This document shows, in pieces, positions 42,255 to 51,803 of a stretch of DNA of 64,000 bases; position 1 is the first letter of the stretch, and every line of letters begins with the position of its first letter. The stretch is from Chlamydiota bacterium (GTDB lineage: Bacteria > Chlamydiota > Chlamydiia > Chlamydiales > Rhabdochlamydiaceae), in assembly GCA_021772335.1 (NCBI GenBank), contig JAJFMD010000008.1:1-64000 (forward strand), written 5' to 3'. Position numbers and translations under genes: made by a program. The notes beneath the pieces are model-generated. The model ran no database searches. It saw nothing but the letters and a program-made list of their open reading frames with translations, and had not been told where the DNA came from.

Positions 42255-42959
42255 TTAAGAAATAGAAGCAATGGGATTTTTGTGTGAAATTATGGAGTTT
42301 TGCGGTTTAAGATTGATTTCTTCGAGATGGCATCCAGGACGTTGAGATAAGATATGGGGAATGATATTGGCAATGTCTTCGGGTTGTAGACTGTGACTCT
42401 CATCAGCTGAATAGGGAAGTGTGTCAAAGAAGGGTGTATTGACCATACCTGGATTAATGAGGGTAACTTGAATAGAGCTTTTGATGCATTCTTCGCGCAG
42501 TGCTTGGGTAAACCCGCGCAGTGCAAATTTACTTGCGCAGTAAATCGCTCCATTTTTCTTGCCAGCTAAGGCTGCTTCAGATCCGATGTAAATCAAGTTG
42601 CCTGATTTGCGTTTTTTAAGCAGAGGTAAGAAGGCTTTGGTTAGGATGGCTTGGCTAGTGAAGTTAAGATCGATGACTTGTTTAATTTCATTAAAACTGT
42701 GTTGCTCTAATGATCCAAGAAGTCCTCTCCCAGCACAGAAGATAATTCCATCGATGTTTGGGTGCTCTTGCTGTAGCTTTTTGAGATTCTCTGGAAGATT
42801 AGCTAAATCAGCTAAATCGATTTTTTCATGAGAAAAGCTAGAGCTTGAAAAGCAGATTGGGGATCGACTAATGCCGATCACTGTATGGTTTAGTTTAAGA
42901 AGCTTGGAGCAGATTGCTTTGCCAATTCCGCTGCTGCTGCCTGTGATGATTAATTTCAT
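42255..42959 (-). CDS. Short-chain dehydrogenase
   Basis: Classical SDR of 234 residues with TGSSSGIGKAIC as the cofactor loop at 7-18, CAGRG after strand 4, and YCASKFALRG as the catalytic Tyr-Lys. Ends in a short hydrophobic tail. I take ATG 42959 as start because GAGG lies upstream; it overlaps the stop of the radical SAM gene as ATGA, so the pair is translationally coupled. Substrate unknown. Confidence 0.8.
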   Translation of the reverse strand: MKLIITGSSSGIGKAICSKLLKLNHTVIGISRSPICFSSSSFSHEKIDLADLANLPENLKKLQQEHPNIDGIIFCAGRGLLGSLEQHSFNEIKQVIDLNFTSQAILTKAFLPLLKKRKSGNLIYIGSEAALAGKKNGAIYCASKFALRGFTQALREECIKSSIQVTLINPGMVNTPFFDTLPYSADESHSLQPEDIANIIPHILSQRPGCHLEEINLKPQNSIISHKNPIASIS

Positions 42960-43957
42960 GAATTGACCTCGCATGGATAAAGACTAGGATCTGGACAATA
43001 CTGAAGAATTTGCTCTTGGCAAAAGGCTTTTAATTCATCTTCGATCTCTTGTTTATAGGAGATCATTGTATTGCGGTTGCTTAAGTTTTGACAAAAGAGC
43101 TTTTCATCGGGATAGAGTTTGAAGATATTGGCGTAAAGAGTTTTAGGTAATCGAAAAGTTCCAAGAGTGATTGAATGAAGGAGTTTGAGGTCAATAGATT
43201 CAAAGACCATAGCAAAAAAGTTGGCGTATACTGTTTTAAAATTTGTACAAAAGATGAGGGGATCAAAACGCAATCCGATTAACCAACCTTGCTTTTGCAG
43301 TTTTTTGATTGCTGCTAAGCGTTGTTTAAGACGTGGAGTGCGATGTTCATAGGCTCTGATAATTTCTTCTGGAGATAAGGTGAAAGCAACAATGCAATTA
43401 GGGATAGGTGCGAATTGAAGAAGAGGCTGGATTCTGGTGCTTTTGGTGCGTAGTTCGAGTATTGCTTGTGGTGTTTTAGTAAAGAAGGGATAAAATGCGT
43501 TAATAAAATCAGAAATATGATCGAGTGCTAAACTATCACAATCATAACCAGAAAAGAAATAACTTGGCTGAGATGGATCACTTGTGGTGATTTGCTTCAT
43601 TTCAGACATGAAGTCTTCATAATTGATAAATAATACAAAATTTGCTGAGCGATACATTCCTTGTAAAAAGCAATATCTACAGTCATAAAGACAATTGAGC
43701 ATGTGAGAGAAATAAAAATTGCGAGATCCTCCAATGCCATAACTCTCAGGAGTTTCTAAAACGAGTCCCTGTTTTTTTTCAGCAATGATTAGTGCAGGAT
43801 TTTGTTTTTGGAGACGGAAATTTTGTGCTTTACGATTAAAAATTTCTTGGTAGCGCTCGCACGCAATTTTATTTTGCTTAGGGTACCTCTGGAATAGCTC
43901 TTTTAATCGGGGATGATTGACTAGCTCTTTTTCATAATAAATCGTATCGAAAATCAT
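42956..43957 (-). CDS. Spore-photoproduct-lyase-like radical SAM protein
   Basis: Radical SAM enzyme of 333 residues with the cluster motif in MLNCLYDCRYCFLQG (CxxxCxxC). The arrangement of the cysteines and YEHRTPRLKQRLAAIKKLQKQGWLIGLRFDPLI resemble the SPL family, which repairs thymine dimers in spores. This organism is not expected to sporulate, so another DNA- or small-molecule reaction is possible. It overlaps the upstream nucleoside phosphorylase gene by four bases (ATGA) and the downstream SDR likewise, forming a three-gene operon. Confidence 0.75.
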   Translation of the reverse strand: MIFDTIYYEKELVNHPRLKELFQRYPKQNKIACERYQEIFNRKAQNFRLQKQNPALIIAEKKQGLVLETPESYGIGGSRNFYFSHMLNCLYDCRYCFLQGMYRSANFVLFINYEDFMSEMKQITTSDPSQPSYFFSGYDCDSLALDHISDFINAFYPFFTKTPQAILELRTKSTRIQPLLQFAPIPNCIVAFTLSPEEIIRAYEHRTPRLKQRLAAIKKLQKQGWLIGLRFDPLIFCTNFKTVYANFFAMVFESIDLKLLHSITLGTFRLPKTLYANIFKLYPDEKLFCQNLSNRNTMISYKQEIEDELKAFCQEQILQYCPDPSLYPCEVNS

Positions 43958-44727
43958 AAGGATATTTCTCGATTCAACAGTTGATCATCTAAGTATTTAA
44001 ACAAGGCGTTCTTGTCAGAGAAATCTAGTGGGATTTTTAGATTTGCAGTTAGAGCGCATTTAAGCTGGGCTTTAAGTTTTAATTGCTCGGTTTGAGTTAA
44101 ATGATATTGGCTTTTAAGAATTTGGAATTCTTGTGGAAGAGAATGCATAGAATTGAGTGAGGTGGCAATCTCACAGAGCTTGGTAATGATCGAATCAATT
44201 GTTGGAAGACTGTTTTCAATAAGTGCGGAGGCTCTCTTTTTATCAAAATCTTTTAATGGTTGTTCATCACAATCTGAGATCACTTTGAAGCTTTGAATAC
44301 ATTCAACTGTGGTAAATCGCTGAGCGCTTTCAAAAAATGAGGAGGCTTCTAAATCGAAAAGATGCTCAATTTGATAGTTTGAAGAGGGAGAGTCTAGGGT
44401 CATAATGCCGCGGGTGGGTAGATCTAACTGAAGGGGATGGGGAAAATAGCTTTTACGCTGCTGAGTTTCGCAAATTTTATCAGCAAGGAATCCTTTTCCC
44501 ATTTCAGCGATGCCTCCAGCCAGTCCGATATTTAAGTAGCTGCGATAGTTATGAGCAAATCCTAGGCTACACGCAGTGGCCGTTTTGCCTATACCGCTGA
44601 TTATTAATGAAATTTGCTCATTGGCGTAAATCTGAAAAGGGCGGTCATTAACCTTTTTTAGTTTAAAGTGATTGATTAATGGATCTGCTTCAGCTTTTAA
44701 TGCTGTGTGAATAAGTAAAAGAGTCAT
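43954..44727 (-). CDS. Nucleoside phosphorylase/hydrolase superfamily protein
   Basis: A 257-residue member of the phosphorylase superfamily (MTA/SAH nucleosidase or futalosine hydrolase type). LLIHTALKAEADPLINHF starts the domain, LIISGIGKTATACSLGFAH carries the phosphate/ribose loop, YLNIGLAGGIAEMGKGFLADKI is characteristic and VISDCDEQPLKDFD contains the base-binding Asp. Precise substrate is uncertain. First gene of an overlapping operon with the SPL-like radical SAM enzyme and an SDR. Confidence 0.75.
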   Translation of the reverse strand: MTLLLIHTALKAEADPLINHFKLKKVNDRPFQIYANEQISLIISGIGKTATACSLGFAHNYRSYLNIGLAGGIAEMGKGFLADKICETQQRKSYFPHPLQLDLPTRGIMTLDSPSSNYQIEHLFDLEASSFFESAQRFTTVECIQSFKVISDCDEQPLKDFDKKRASALIENSLPTIDSIITKLCEIATSLNSMHSLPQEFQILKSQYHLTQTEQLKLKAQLKCALTANLKIPLDFSDKNALFKYLDDQLLNREISL

Positions 44728-44787
44728 TGAGACGAATATTAAATTTAGATTGTGTTTATTTTAAAATAGTTAGGAAAGATTTTCCAT

Positions 44788-45747
44788 CTATTTTTCTAAA
44801 AATTTGACGGCACGTAGATCGGTCCAGAAGGGCTTATTGAATTGATCGGCAAGGAATCCAAGATGACCTCCATATTCAGGGAGCTCCAATTGAACTGTAG
44901 GATGGTTGCGGCATTCTTCGATTGGATAGCAATCTTTATTGAGAAATGGATCATTTTGCGCATTACAAATCACCACAGGAATAGTTATAGAGGGGATCGC
45001 TTTTTTTGCTGAACACGTTTGATAATAATCAGCTGCATCGATAAATCCAAATATTGGACAGGTGAAAAGTGTATCAAATGATTCAAAGTCACATACTTCA
45101 GCAATTGCGTTAGCATCAAATGCCCCAGGATATTGCGAAGCTTTTTCTATAAGCTTTTCTTTCATAGTAATTAAGAAGCGATTGAGATAGACGCGATTAA
45201 CCCCTTTTTTAAGCTCTTGAGCACATGATTTAAGGTCGCAAGGGACAGAGAAGACGATTGCTTTGGTTATTTTTGAAGGAACTTTTGATCCAAGCTCGCC
45301 TAAGTAATTAAGGATCATAATCCCACCTAGACTAAATCCGATAAGAGCAATTTCATCATATTGATATTGAGTAAGAGCATAGTTAATGACGCATTCTAAG
45401 TCTTCTGTTGTGCCAGCGTGATAGAGTTTTAATGATTGATTGAGTTCTCCACTACAACCGCGAAAATTCCAGGAGAGTGTATCCCAACCAGCTTCGTTTA
45501 AAGCTTTTACCATTCCAAGTACATAGGATTGTTTAGAGTTGCCTTCTAATCCATGAGAGAGAATGACGAGACGCTTATTTCCTTTGCGGGACCAGTCAAT
45601 ATCTAAAAAGTCAAAATCAAAAGTAGAAATCCTTTCTCTTTCATATTCAACATCTTTAACGACTCGAAAGAGCGAAGGGAAAACCGTTTCGGTATGCTTT
45701 CCTTTTATCCAAGAGGGAGGTTGATAGTCGGGATAAATAATAGCCAT
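44788..45747 (-). CDS. Alpha/beta hydrolase, YheT family
   Basis: A 319-residue hydrolase. HGLEGNSKQSYVLGMVKALNEAGWDTLSWNFRGCSGELN is the oxyanion segment of YheT proteins, IGFSLGGIMILNYLGE holds the Ser nucleophile, ICNAQNDPFLNKDCYP the Asp and PEYGGHLGFL the catalytic His. The family includes esterases of unknown natural substrate in bacteria and ABHD1/3-type phospholipases in animals. No signal peptide. Single gene. Confidence 0.85.
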   Translation of the reverse strand: MAIIYPDYQPPSWIKGKHTETVFPSLFRVVKDVEYERERISTFDFDFLDIDWSRKGNKRLVILSHGLEGNSKQSYVLGMVKALNEAGWDTLSWNFRGCSGELNQSLKLYHAGTTEDLECVINYALTQYQYDEIALIGFSLGGIMILNYLGELGSKVPSKITKAIVFSVPCDLKSCAQELKKGVNRVYLNRFLITMKEKLIEKASQYPGAFDANAIAEVCDFESFDTLFTCPIFGFIDAADYYQTCSAKKAIPSITIPVVICNAQNDPFLNKDCYPIEECRNHPTVQLELPEYGGHLGFLADQFNKPFWTDLRAVKFLEK

Positions 45748-45814
45748 AGTTATACTAAAATAGCGTCACGCCTATTATTAATATAACTAAAAGCTAATTT
45801 GATTAAAAGCTAAT

Positions 45815-47869
45815 TTACTTTAGTCCGTGTTTGCGTAATAAAGCTTCTTCTGTAGGAGGTTTTTTTCGAAATTCTTTATACACTTCCATCGGATCTCGAC
45901 TTCCGCCATATGCTAGTAGTGTATTGCGGTAACGCATACCAACTTCAACAATTGCTGATTGATTATCAAGACCTGCTTCTTCAAAAGCTTCGAAGGCGTC
46001 GCAAGAAAAGACTTCTGCCCACTTATAGCTATAATAACCAGCGGAATAGCCTCCGCTAAAGATGTGTTGAAATGAGCAAAGGAATCGCTCATCTTCAAAA
46101 TAAGGGAGGTGGGAGGTTTTTGCAGCAATTTGGCGCGATATATCTTGTACAGAAAGTGTTCCGTTGGGATCAAAGCGATGGTGAAGTTCAATATCGAGCA
46201 TTCCAAGACCAATTTGACGTAACATTGCACTGGCTGCCATATATTTGCGATTTTTCACTAATGTTTCATAGTGATGGTCAGGCAGAGGTTCTTTTGTTTC
46301 AATATGTTCGGTCATTCCAAGTAGGGTTGGCTTGTGATAGCACCAGTTTTCCATAAATTGGCTGGCGATTTCTACCGCATCCCATTCAATGCCATTGATG
46401 CCTGAAACAAAAGAGAAGTCGACTGTAGTCAGCATATGCTGCAAGGCGTGCCCAAATTCATGGAAGAGTGTTTCTACTTCACGAAAGGTCATTAATGAAG
46501 GCTTGCCATTAACTGGCGGAGGCATGTTGCAACAGTTGTAAGCAACTGGGATTTGGAGCTTTCCGTTGCGATAGTGGCGATCACGGCAATTGTCCATCCA
46601 TGCGCCACCTCGTTTATTTTCAGGCCTTGAATAGGGGTCGAGATAAAGGCCTGCAATTTGTTTTCCTGAGAGATCTGTTAAAATGTAATATTTTACATCA
46701 GGATGCCAAGTGGCAACTTTTGTTGGGCACTCTTGCACTTTGATACTAAACAATTTTTCCGTAAGATCAAAAAGCCCCTGAAGAACTTTTGGAAATTGAA
46801 AATAGGGACGCAACTCTTCTTCGTTCAGGTTGAGGTTTTTTTCTTTATAGCGCTCAGACCAATATGTAATATCCCAATTTTTAAGAGGGGTAGATCCCCC
46901 TTGCTCTGCAGCAAATGCTGTGATCTTTTCAAGTTCAGCTTTCCCAGATTGCCAGCTTGCTGTGCGCAAGTTTTCATGAAGCTTATCGACATCTGAAACG
47001 CCGGGTGCCATTTTTAGTGCGAGGCTCACTTCCGCGTATGATTGATATCCAAGTAGCTCAGCTGAGCGTTTGCGTAGTTTTAACATCTCATTTATTAAAG
47101 GCGTGTTATCAATATCACCAGATGAGGCGCGCGTGATGTGAGCGCGGTAGAGTTTTTCACGCAGAGATCCTGATGAGCAATACTTTATTGTAGCTAAGAA
47201 TATGGTTGGTTCTAAGCTGAGTTTCCACGGTCCATTTTCAGGAGTAGAGGAAGTGGTTTTGTTCTCGTGATTGTAAGCTTGTGAAGCGAGAGCTTGAAAG
47301 CTTTCAGGTAGACCGTCGAGTTCTTTCTTATCAGTAACAATTAAGGAAAACCGCGTAATGCTATCTAGAACATGATTATTATAGCTTGATTGAATCTCAG
47401 CAAGTCGTGTTTGAATCTTATTAAATTCAGATTTTTTTTCTCTTTCTAGATCGATACCCGATAAATGCGCTTCAAGAACATATTTATCGAGGATGCGCTT
47501 TTGCACAGGCGAGAGGTTTTTACTCTTTTCTTGTAATGCTTTAATATGACGAAATAGTGGTTCGCTCTGTTTTAGTTTAAGACTAAATTCCACGATTTTA
47601 GGCTCGACTGCTTGCCAGCTTTCTCTTAATTCAGGGGAGTCTTGTACTCCTTTGAGATGACTAATTGGACCAATAACGCAGTGCAAACGTTGTAATAATG
47701 TTTCAAGAGGAACCATAATAGTTTCCCAGGAAGGATTTTCAGTTTTTTCAATTTGAATAAGTTGTGCATCAGCTTCTGCAAGCACTGTATCAACAGCTGG
47801 AATCACATCGGTGACTTTGAATTCATCAAAGCGTGGCAAGCCACTATCATCGAGCATGGGATTGTTCAT
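45815..47869 (-). CDS. prlC: Oligopeptidase A (M3 family)
   Basis: Cytosolic zinc metallopeptidase of about 684 residues that degrades peptides, including cleaved signal peptides. The metal site is LFHEFGHALQHM (HExxH) with the third ligand downstream in NGIEWDAVEIASQFMENW. GGYSAGYYSYKWAEVFSCDAFEAFEE is the conserved C-terminal substrate region. I set the start at ATG 47869 (MNNPMLDD, the usual family opening) because AGGA lies seven bases upstream; an ATG at 47932 would add 21 residues with a Pro-rich stretch. Such an enzyme fits a cell that exports many proteins. Confidence 0.9.
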   Translation of the reverse strand: MNNPMLDDSGLPRFDEFKVTDVIPAVDTVLAEADAQLIQIEKTENPSWETIMVPLETLLQRLHCVIGPISHLKGVQDSPELRESWQAVEPKIVEFSLKLKQSEPLFRHIKALQEKSKNLSPVQKRILDKYVLEAHLSGIDLEREKKSEFNKIQTRLAEIQSSYNNHVLDSITRFSLIVTDKKELDGLPESFQALASQAYNHENKTTSSTPENGPWKLSLEPTIFLATIKYCSSGSLREKLYRAHITRASSGDIDNTPLINEMLKLRKRSAELLGYQSYAEVSLALKMAPGVSDVDKLHENLRTASWQSGKAELEKITAFAAEQGGSTPLKNWDITYWSERYKEKNLNLNEEELRPYFQFPKVLQGLFDLTEKLFSIKVQECPTKVATWHPDVKYYILTDLSGKQIAGLYLDPYSRPENKRGGAWMDNCRDRHYRNGKLQIPVAYNCCNMPPPVNGKPSLMTFREVETLFHEFGHALQHMLTTVDFSFVSGINGIEWDAVEIASQFMENWCYHKPTLLGMTEHIETKEPLPDHHYETLVKNRKYMAASAMLRQIGLGMLDIELHHRFDPNGTLSVQDISRQIAAKTSHLPYFEDERFLCSFQHIFSGGYSAGYYSYKWAEVFSCDAFEAFEEAGLDNQSAIVEVGMRYRNTLLAYGGSRDPMEVYKEFRKKPPTEEALLRKHGLK

Positions 47870-47994
47870 TAATTTGTCCTGTGCTGTATTTATAGAATGT
47901 ATTTGTGCTGGAGGAGGAGGAATGTCCATCATTGAATTGCCCTTGGGTGTTTTATTTGCAAAAATGCCATTTTTGATGAAAAAAATCTATGGAA

Positions 47995-49251
47995 TTATTT
48001 TTTTAATAGTCTGCAATATTTTTCATAAAGTTCAGGACTAGATGTTGTTAATGCATGAGGGTTTAAAGTATCTTCTTCTCCTAGAGTAATTACATTAGGG
48101 CTCAGTAGTGCTTGATAGAGTGGTTTAAGATTTTCATTGTTATATTGACTTGCCCAAAGACGTGCTTGTTCGGCTTTCTCCAGATGGGAGTCATAGTTTT
48201 TCACAACTTTTAGCATTGCATCCGCAATGTCATCGGAAGAGGCTTCATAAAAAAATCCGCACGTTTGATTTGAACACCAGTAGTGAGCGGGTACTTTTTT
48301 ATCGGCTTTAACTGAACATACGAGATTGCTATTACAAATGGTTGTCTGAGCTGTATTATTAGCGACAATAGTTGGTATGCCCAAGGCCATTGCCTCTCGT
48401 GGTTGAATTGCAAAACCTTCGCCTTTGGCAACATTGACGAAACAATCGAAGGTGGTAAATTTTTCGATGTATTTCTTATTGCTGAGTGATTGAAACGACA
48501 AAAAGATATTATTTTGATTTGCAGTTTGTATGGTTTTCTTTAATTTAGCAATGTCATTGCGATGCCCATCTCGACAATTAATCACGAGGCAGTAATCGGT
48601 GTTATTTCCAAAAGCTTTTGCAAATCCATTGACAAGGTTGTCAAGATTTTTTCGCTCTTGACATTGTCCAAGTGTGCCAAAAGTGAAGATTTTGTTTCTT
48701 TTAGTTTTTATCGGTTCTTTGAGAAATGGGTGAAGATTAATTCCTAAAGGAAGGACGAAGATAGGGATTTTTACACCGCATTTTTTATAAATTTTTTTTA
48801 GATAAGGATCGGGGACTGCAACAGCATCAAAATATCGATTAAGTACTTGACTCCAGCGCTTAGGGATGGAGCTTGATTCAAACATTGAATAAGCAACGAT
48901 AATACTTTGCTCGCGATTGATTTTCGCAACATGCTGATAGGGTCTGCGCCCTTTTTGATAGAGGATATCTTCAAAGAGAACGACTTTGCCCTTTTCTCTA
49001 GAGGATTGATCAATAATGGCTTTAATCTCTAAAGGGACATCTTCATAGTGAGGGGGTCTTGTCAAAATGCAATTGATTGACAATTGATCTTTAAAAGCTT
49101 CTATCACTTCAAGTGCTTGACGTCCGATACCATCTCTACGATTTACGCGACCGATAATTGTTAGGTCAGGCTGAGGGGCCTCTGAAGTTTCAGAGGCAGA
49201 GATGAAAATGAGCAGAATAAAAATAGCTAGCTGCTTAACGTATTTTTTCAT
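47995..49251 (-). CDS. Exported GT4-type glycosyltransferase, copy C
   Basis: Last gene of an operon of three paralogous transferases. Signal peptide MKKYVKQLAIFILLIFISASETSEA, then PQPDLTIIGRVNRRDGIGRQALEVIEAF as the N-terminal Rossmann start. FGTLGQCQERKNLDNLVNGFAKAFG and AKGEGFAIQPREAMALGIPTIVANNTA contain the GT4 donor-binding Glu. The presence of a signal peptide is unusual for GT4 enzymes, which are normally cytosolic. Overlaps the upstream copy by four bases (ATGA). Donor and acceptor unknown. Confidence 0.85.
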   Translation of the reverse strand: MKKYVKQLAIFILLIFISASETSEAPQPDLTIIGRVNRRDGIGRQALEVIEAFKDQLSINCILTRPPHYEDVPLEIKAIIDQSSREKGKVVLFEDILYQKGRRPYQHVAKINREQSIIVAYSMFESSSIPKRWSQVLNRYFDAVAVPDPYLKKIYKKCGVKIPIFVLPLGINLHPFLKEPIKTKRNKIFTFGTLGQCQERKNLDNLVNGFAKAFGNNTDYCLVINCRDGHRNDIAKLKKTIQTANQNNIFLSFQSLSNKKYIEKFTTFDCFVNVAKGEGFAIQPREAMALGIPTIVANNTAQTTICNSNLVCSVKADKKVPAHYWCSNQTCGFFYEASSDDIADAMLKVVKNYDSHLEKAEQARLWASQYNNENLKPLYQALLSPNVITLGEEDTLNPHALTTSSPELYEKYCRLLKK

Positions 49252-50516
49252 TTTTGATTTTTGACAATTCTACGGTATTTCTCATAGAGCTCTTTAGAGT
49301 TTGTAGTTAAAACATTTGCATTTAGGAAATTACCCTTTCCAAGTACTATTTGGTACGGTTTGATCAAAGCGCGATATAATGGTTTTAGGTTTTCATTGGT
49401 ATATTGACTTGCCCAGTTGCGGGCTTGATGATTTCTAGCGAGATATTTATCGTAGTTTTGAGCCATTTCAAGCATTGCTTCAGCAATATCTTCTGCAGAA
49501 GCTTCGTATTGCATGCCACAGAAACGTCTAAAAGTGGGGTAGTATGCTTGAACCTCTTTTATTGCATTCACAGCTAAAACAAGATTGCTTTCACAAATTG
49601 TTTTTTGCGCGGTTGCGTTGCTAACAATTGCAGGAATACCTAAGGCCATCGCTTCGCGTGGTTGGATGGCAAATCCTTCTCCTTTAGCGACATTGACATA
49701 GCAATCAAATTCCCGAAATTTATTTAAATATCTGCGATTATCAAGTGATCCAAAGGTAAGTTCGATGTTTTTTAAATCAAGCTTTTGCTCTAGCACTAGT
49801 AGTCTTTCAATTTCTTTGGGATCTCCCCAGCGGCAATTAATTACAAGGCGGAAATTAGGATTATCTCCAAAGGCTTTAGCAAATCCGAGCATCAGATTAT
49901 CGAGGTTTTTTCGTTTTTCGCAGATATTCATATTTCCAAATGTCATCACATCATGTTTCTTTTCTTTGATAGGTGAATTGAGGAAAGTTGTGAGGTTGAC
50001 GCTTAGAGGAAGGACAAAAATCGGGATTTTGACTCCAGTATTTTTGTAAACATCGGCGAGATATTTATCGGGAACTGCAACAGCATCAAAAAAGGAATTT
50101 AATATTCTGACCCAATTATAGGGGATTGCACTCGACTCTAACATTGAATAAGCGATGACAATGCTTTTTTCTCGATCGATATTCATCACACGTCGATAAG
50201 CATCGTGACCTACTGACCAGATTAAATCTTCAAAAAGAAGAACTTTTCCTGGAGGAGTCAAGTTATTTGTAATTTTGAGAATGTCAGTGGGAATATCGTC
50301 AGTGACTGGTTGTCTTGTGTGAATAAATCCAATCGACAATTCATTTTTAAAAGTGTCGATGATTTCAACTGATTGTCTGCCTATGCCATCGCGGCGCAGA
50401 AGAAAGCCTGCAACAGTTAAATCGGGTTGAGGTTTCTTTTTTTCTTTTGCAGCAAGAGGAGAGAAAAAAATTAGTGTAAGTAGAAAGAAACGGTAAAAAG
50501 CAGTCTTTGTGTTCAC
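49248..50516 (-). CDS. Exported GT4-type glycosyltransferase, copy B
   Basis: Middle gene of the GT4 operon. Signal peptide MNTKTAFYRFFLLTLIFFSPLAA, then KPQPDLTVAGFLLRRDGIGRQSVEIIDTF. It shares MTFGNMNICEKRKNLDNLMLGFAKAFG and AKGEGFAIQPREAMALGIPAIVSNATAQ with copy C, and the mature proteins are clearly paralogous along their whole length. Twenty-seven bases separate it from copy A, and the stop overlaps copy C. Predicted to act outside the cytosol. Confidence 0.85.
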   Translation of the reverse strand: MNTKTAFYRFFLLTLIFFSPLAAKEKKKPQPDLTVAGFLLRRDGIGRQSVEIIDTFKNELSIGFIHTRQPVTDDIPTDILKITNNLTPPGKVLLFEDLIWSVGHDAYRRVMNIDREKSIVIAYSMLESSAIPYNWVRILNSFFDAVAVPDKYLADVYKNTGVKIPIFVLPLSVNLTTFLNSPIKEKKHDVMTFGNMNICEKRKNLDNLMLGFAKAFGDNPNFRLVINCRWGDPKEIERLLVLEQKLDLKNIELTFGSLDNRRYLNKFREFDCYVNVAKGEGFAIQPREAMALGIPAIVSNATAQKTICESNLVLAVNAIKEVQAYYPTFRRFCGMQYEASAEDIAEAMLEMAQNYDKYLARNHQARNWASQYTNENLKPLYRALIKPYQIVLGKGNFLNANVLTTNSKELYEKYRRIVKNQK

Positions 50517-50543
50517 GGGTAGAGTCCTTGTCTGATTATGAAT

Positions 50544-51800
50544 TTATTTTCCAGGCATATTTAAGAGCTTTTTGTATTTGTCGTACAGGGCTTTTGAGGA
50601 GGTTGTTAGAGAATAAGGTGAAATACTATCCTCTTGAGATAGATGAATATCTTTGGGTTTAAGAAGGCTATGGTATAAAACCTTGACAGAAGAGATATCA
50701 AAATTGCTTGCCCAATTTCTAGCACTTTGGTTTAGCTTTAGATAAGATTCATAATTTCTATACATGTCATCAAGTGCAATACTGATCTCTTTGATTGAAG
50801 AATCATAAAATTGTCCACAGGGTGTCATTAGAGTTTTAGAGTATGTCGCAGGTAAAGGATGAGAACAGGCTACAGCTCTCACAAACGGAGTTTTACACAG
50901 TGTTTTTTGTGCACTATTATCTGTGGCAATAACGGGTATTCCCAAAGCAAGCGCTTCGCGGGGCGGAATGGAAAAGCCTTCTCCTTGTGATACACTGACA
51001 TAGCAATCAAAACTACTTAGCAATTCTTGATACTTTGTTCGATTTAAGGTGTTAACAGTAAAAATGATATTAGTGCTTTGATACTCTTGGATCAATTGCC
51101 GTATTTTTCTTTCATAATCCGCATGACTACCTCGACAGTTAATCCTTAGCATGACATTAGGATCATTACCAAAAGAATTGTGAAACCCACTGATGAGTTT
51201 ATCAATGTTTTTACGCTCCTCACAATAGCTTAAACATCCAAAGACAAAAGGGGTGTTTTTTTTACTTTTCAATGGTTTTTTGAGAAGTTGCGACAAATCA
51301 AGATGCAGAGGAAGGTTAAAGATTGGGATTCTCACTCCACATGAGCGATAAACATTTGCGTAGTAGGGATCGGGTACTATAACTGCATCAAAATATTGAT
51401 TGAGTCTGAAAACCCACTGGGAGGGTATGCGATCTGATTCAAGCATTGAGTAGGCTAAAACGATGTGTTGTTTGCGATCGATAGGACGAATTTTAGAGCA
51501 GTTATCGAGATAGGGATACCACAATACATCCTCAAGGATGACCACTTTGCCGATTTTTTTGCGAGCACAGGCAACTTGCTGAATAGAAAGAGGAACATCA
51601 GTATAATTAGGAGGCCTTGTATGAATAAATCCTATTTCGAGCTGATCACCGAGAGTTTTGATCAATTCTATCGACTGGTTACCAATTCCATCAGCATCGC
51701 GGATATAACCGAGAATTGTAAGGTCAGGTGTTTTAGGAGCTTTAGCAGAAAGAAGTGATATTAAAAGTGCAAAAACTAGTAAATAACAACGTTTTGTCAC
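50544..51800 (-). CDS. Exported GT4-type glycosyltransferase, copy A
   Basis: Second gene of the operon, three bases after the exported protein at 51804. Signal peptide MTKRCYLLVFALLISLLSA, then TPDLTILGYIRDADGIGNQSIELIKTL. The donor site reads SQGEGFSIPPREALALGIPVIATDNSAQ, preceded by FGCLSYCEERKNIDKLISGF. It is the most divergent of the three copies. Export predicted from the signal peptide; substrates unknown. Confidence 0.85.
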   Translation of the reverse strand: MTKRCYLLVFALLISLLSAKAPKTPDLTILGYIRDADGIGNQSIELIKTLGDQLEIGFIHTRPPNYTDVPLSIQQVACARKKIGKVVILEDVLWYPYLDNCSKIRPIDRKQHIVLAYSMLESDRIPSQWVFRLNQYFDAVIVPDPYYANVYRSCGVRIPIFNLPLHLDLSQLLKKPLKSKKNTPFVFGCLSYCEERKNIDKLISGFHNSFGNDPNVMLRINCRGSHADYERKIRQLIQEYQSTNIIFTVNTLNRTKYQELLSSFDCYVSVSQGEGFSIPPREALALGIPVIATDNSAQKTLCKTPFVRAVACSHPLPATYSKTLMTPCGQFYDSSIKEISIALDDMYRNYESYLKLNQSARNWASNFDISSVKVLYHSLLKPKDIHLSQEDSISPYSLTTSSKALYDKYKKLLNMPGK

Positions 51801-51803
51801 TTT

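Noticed and set aside
42956..43957. Reading the SPL-like radical SAM gene as proof of a spore former
   Set aside because: SPL-like enzymes occur widely outside Firmicutes, and nothing else in the window suggests sporulation.
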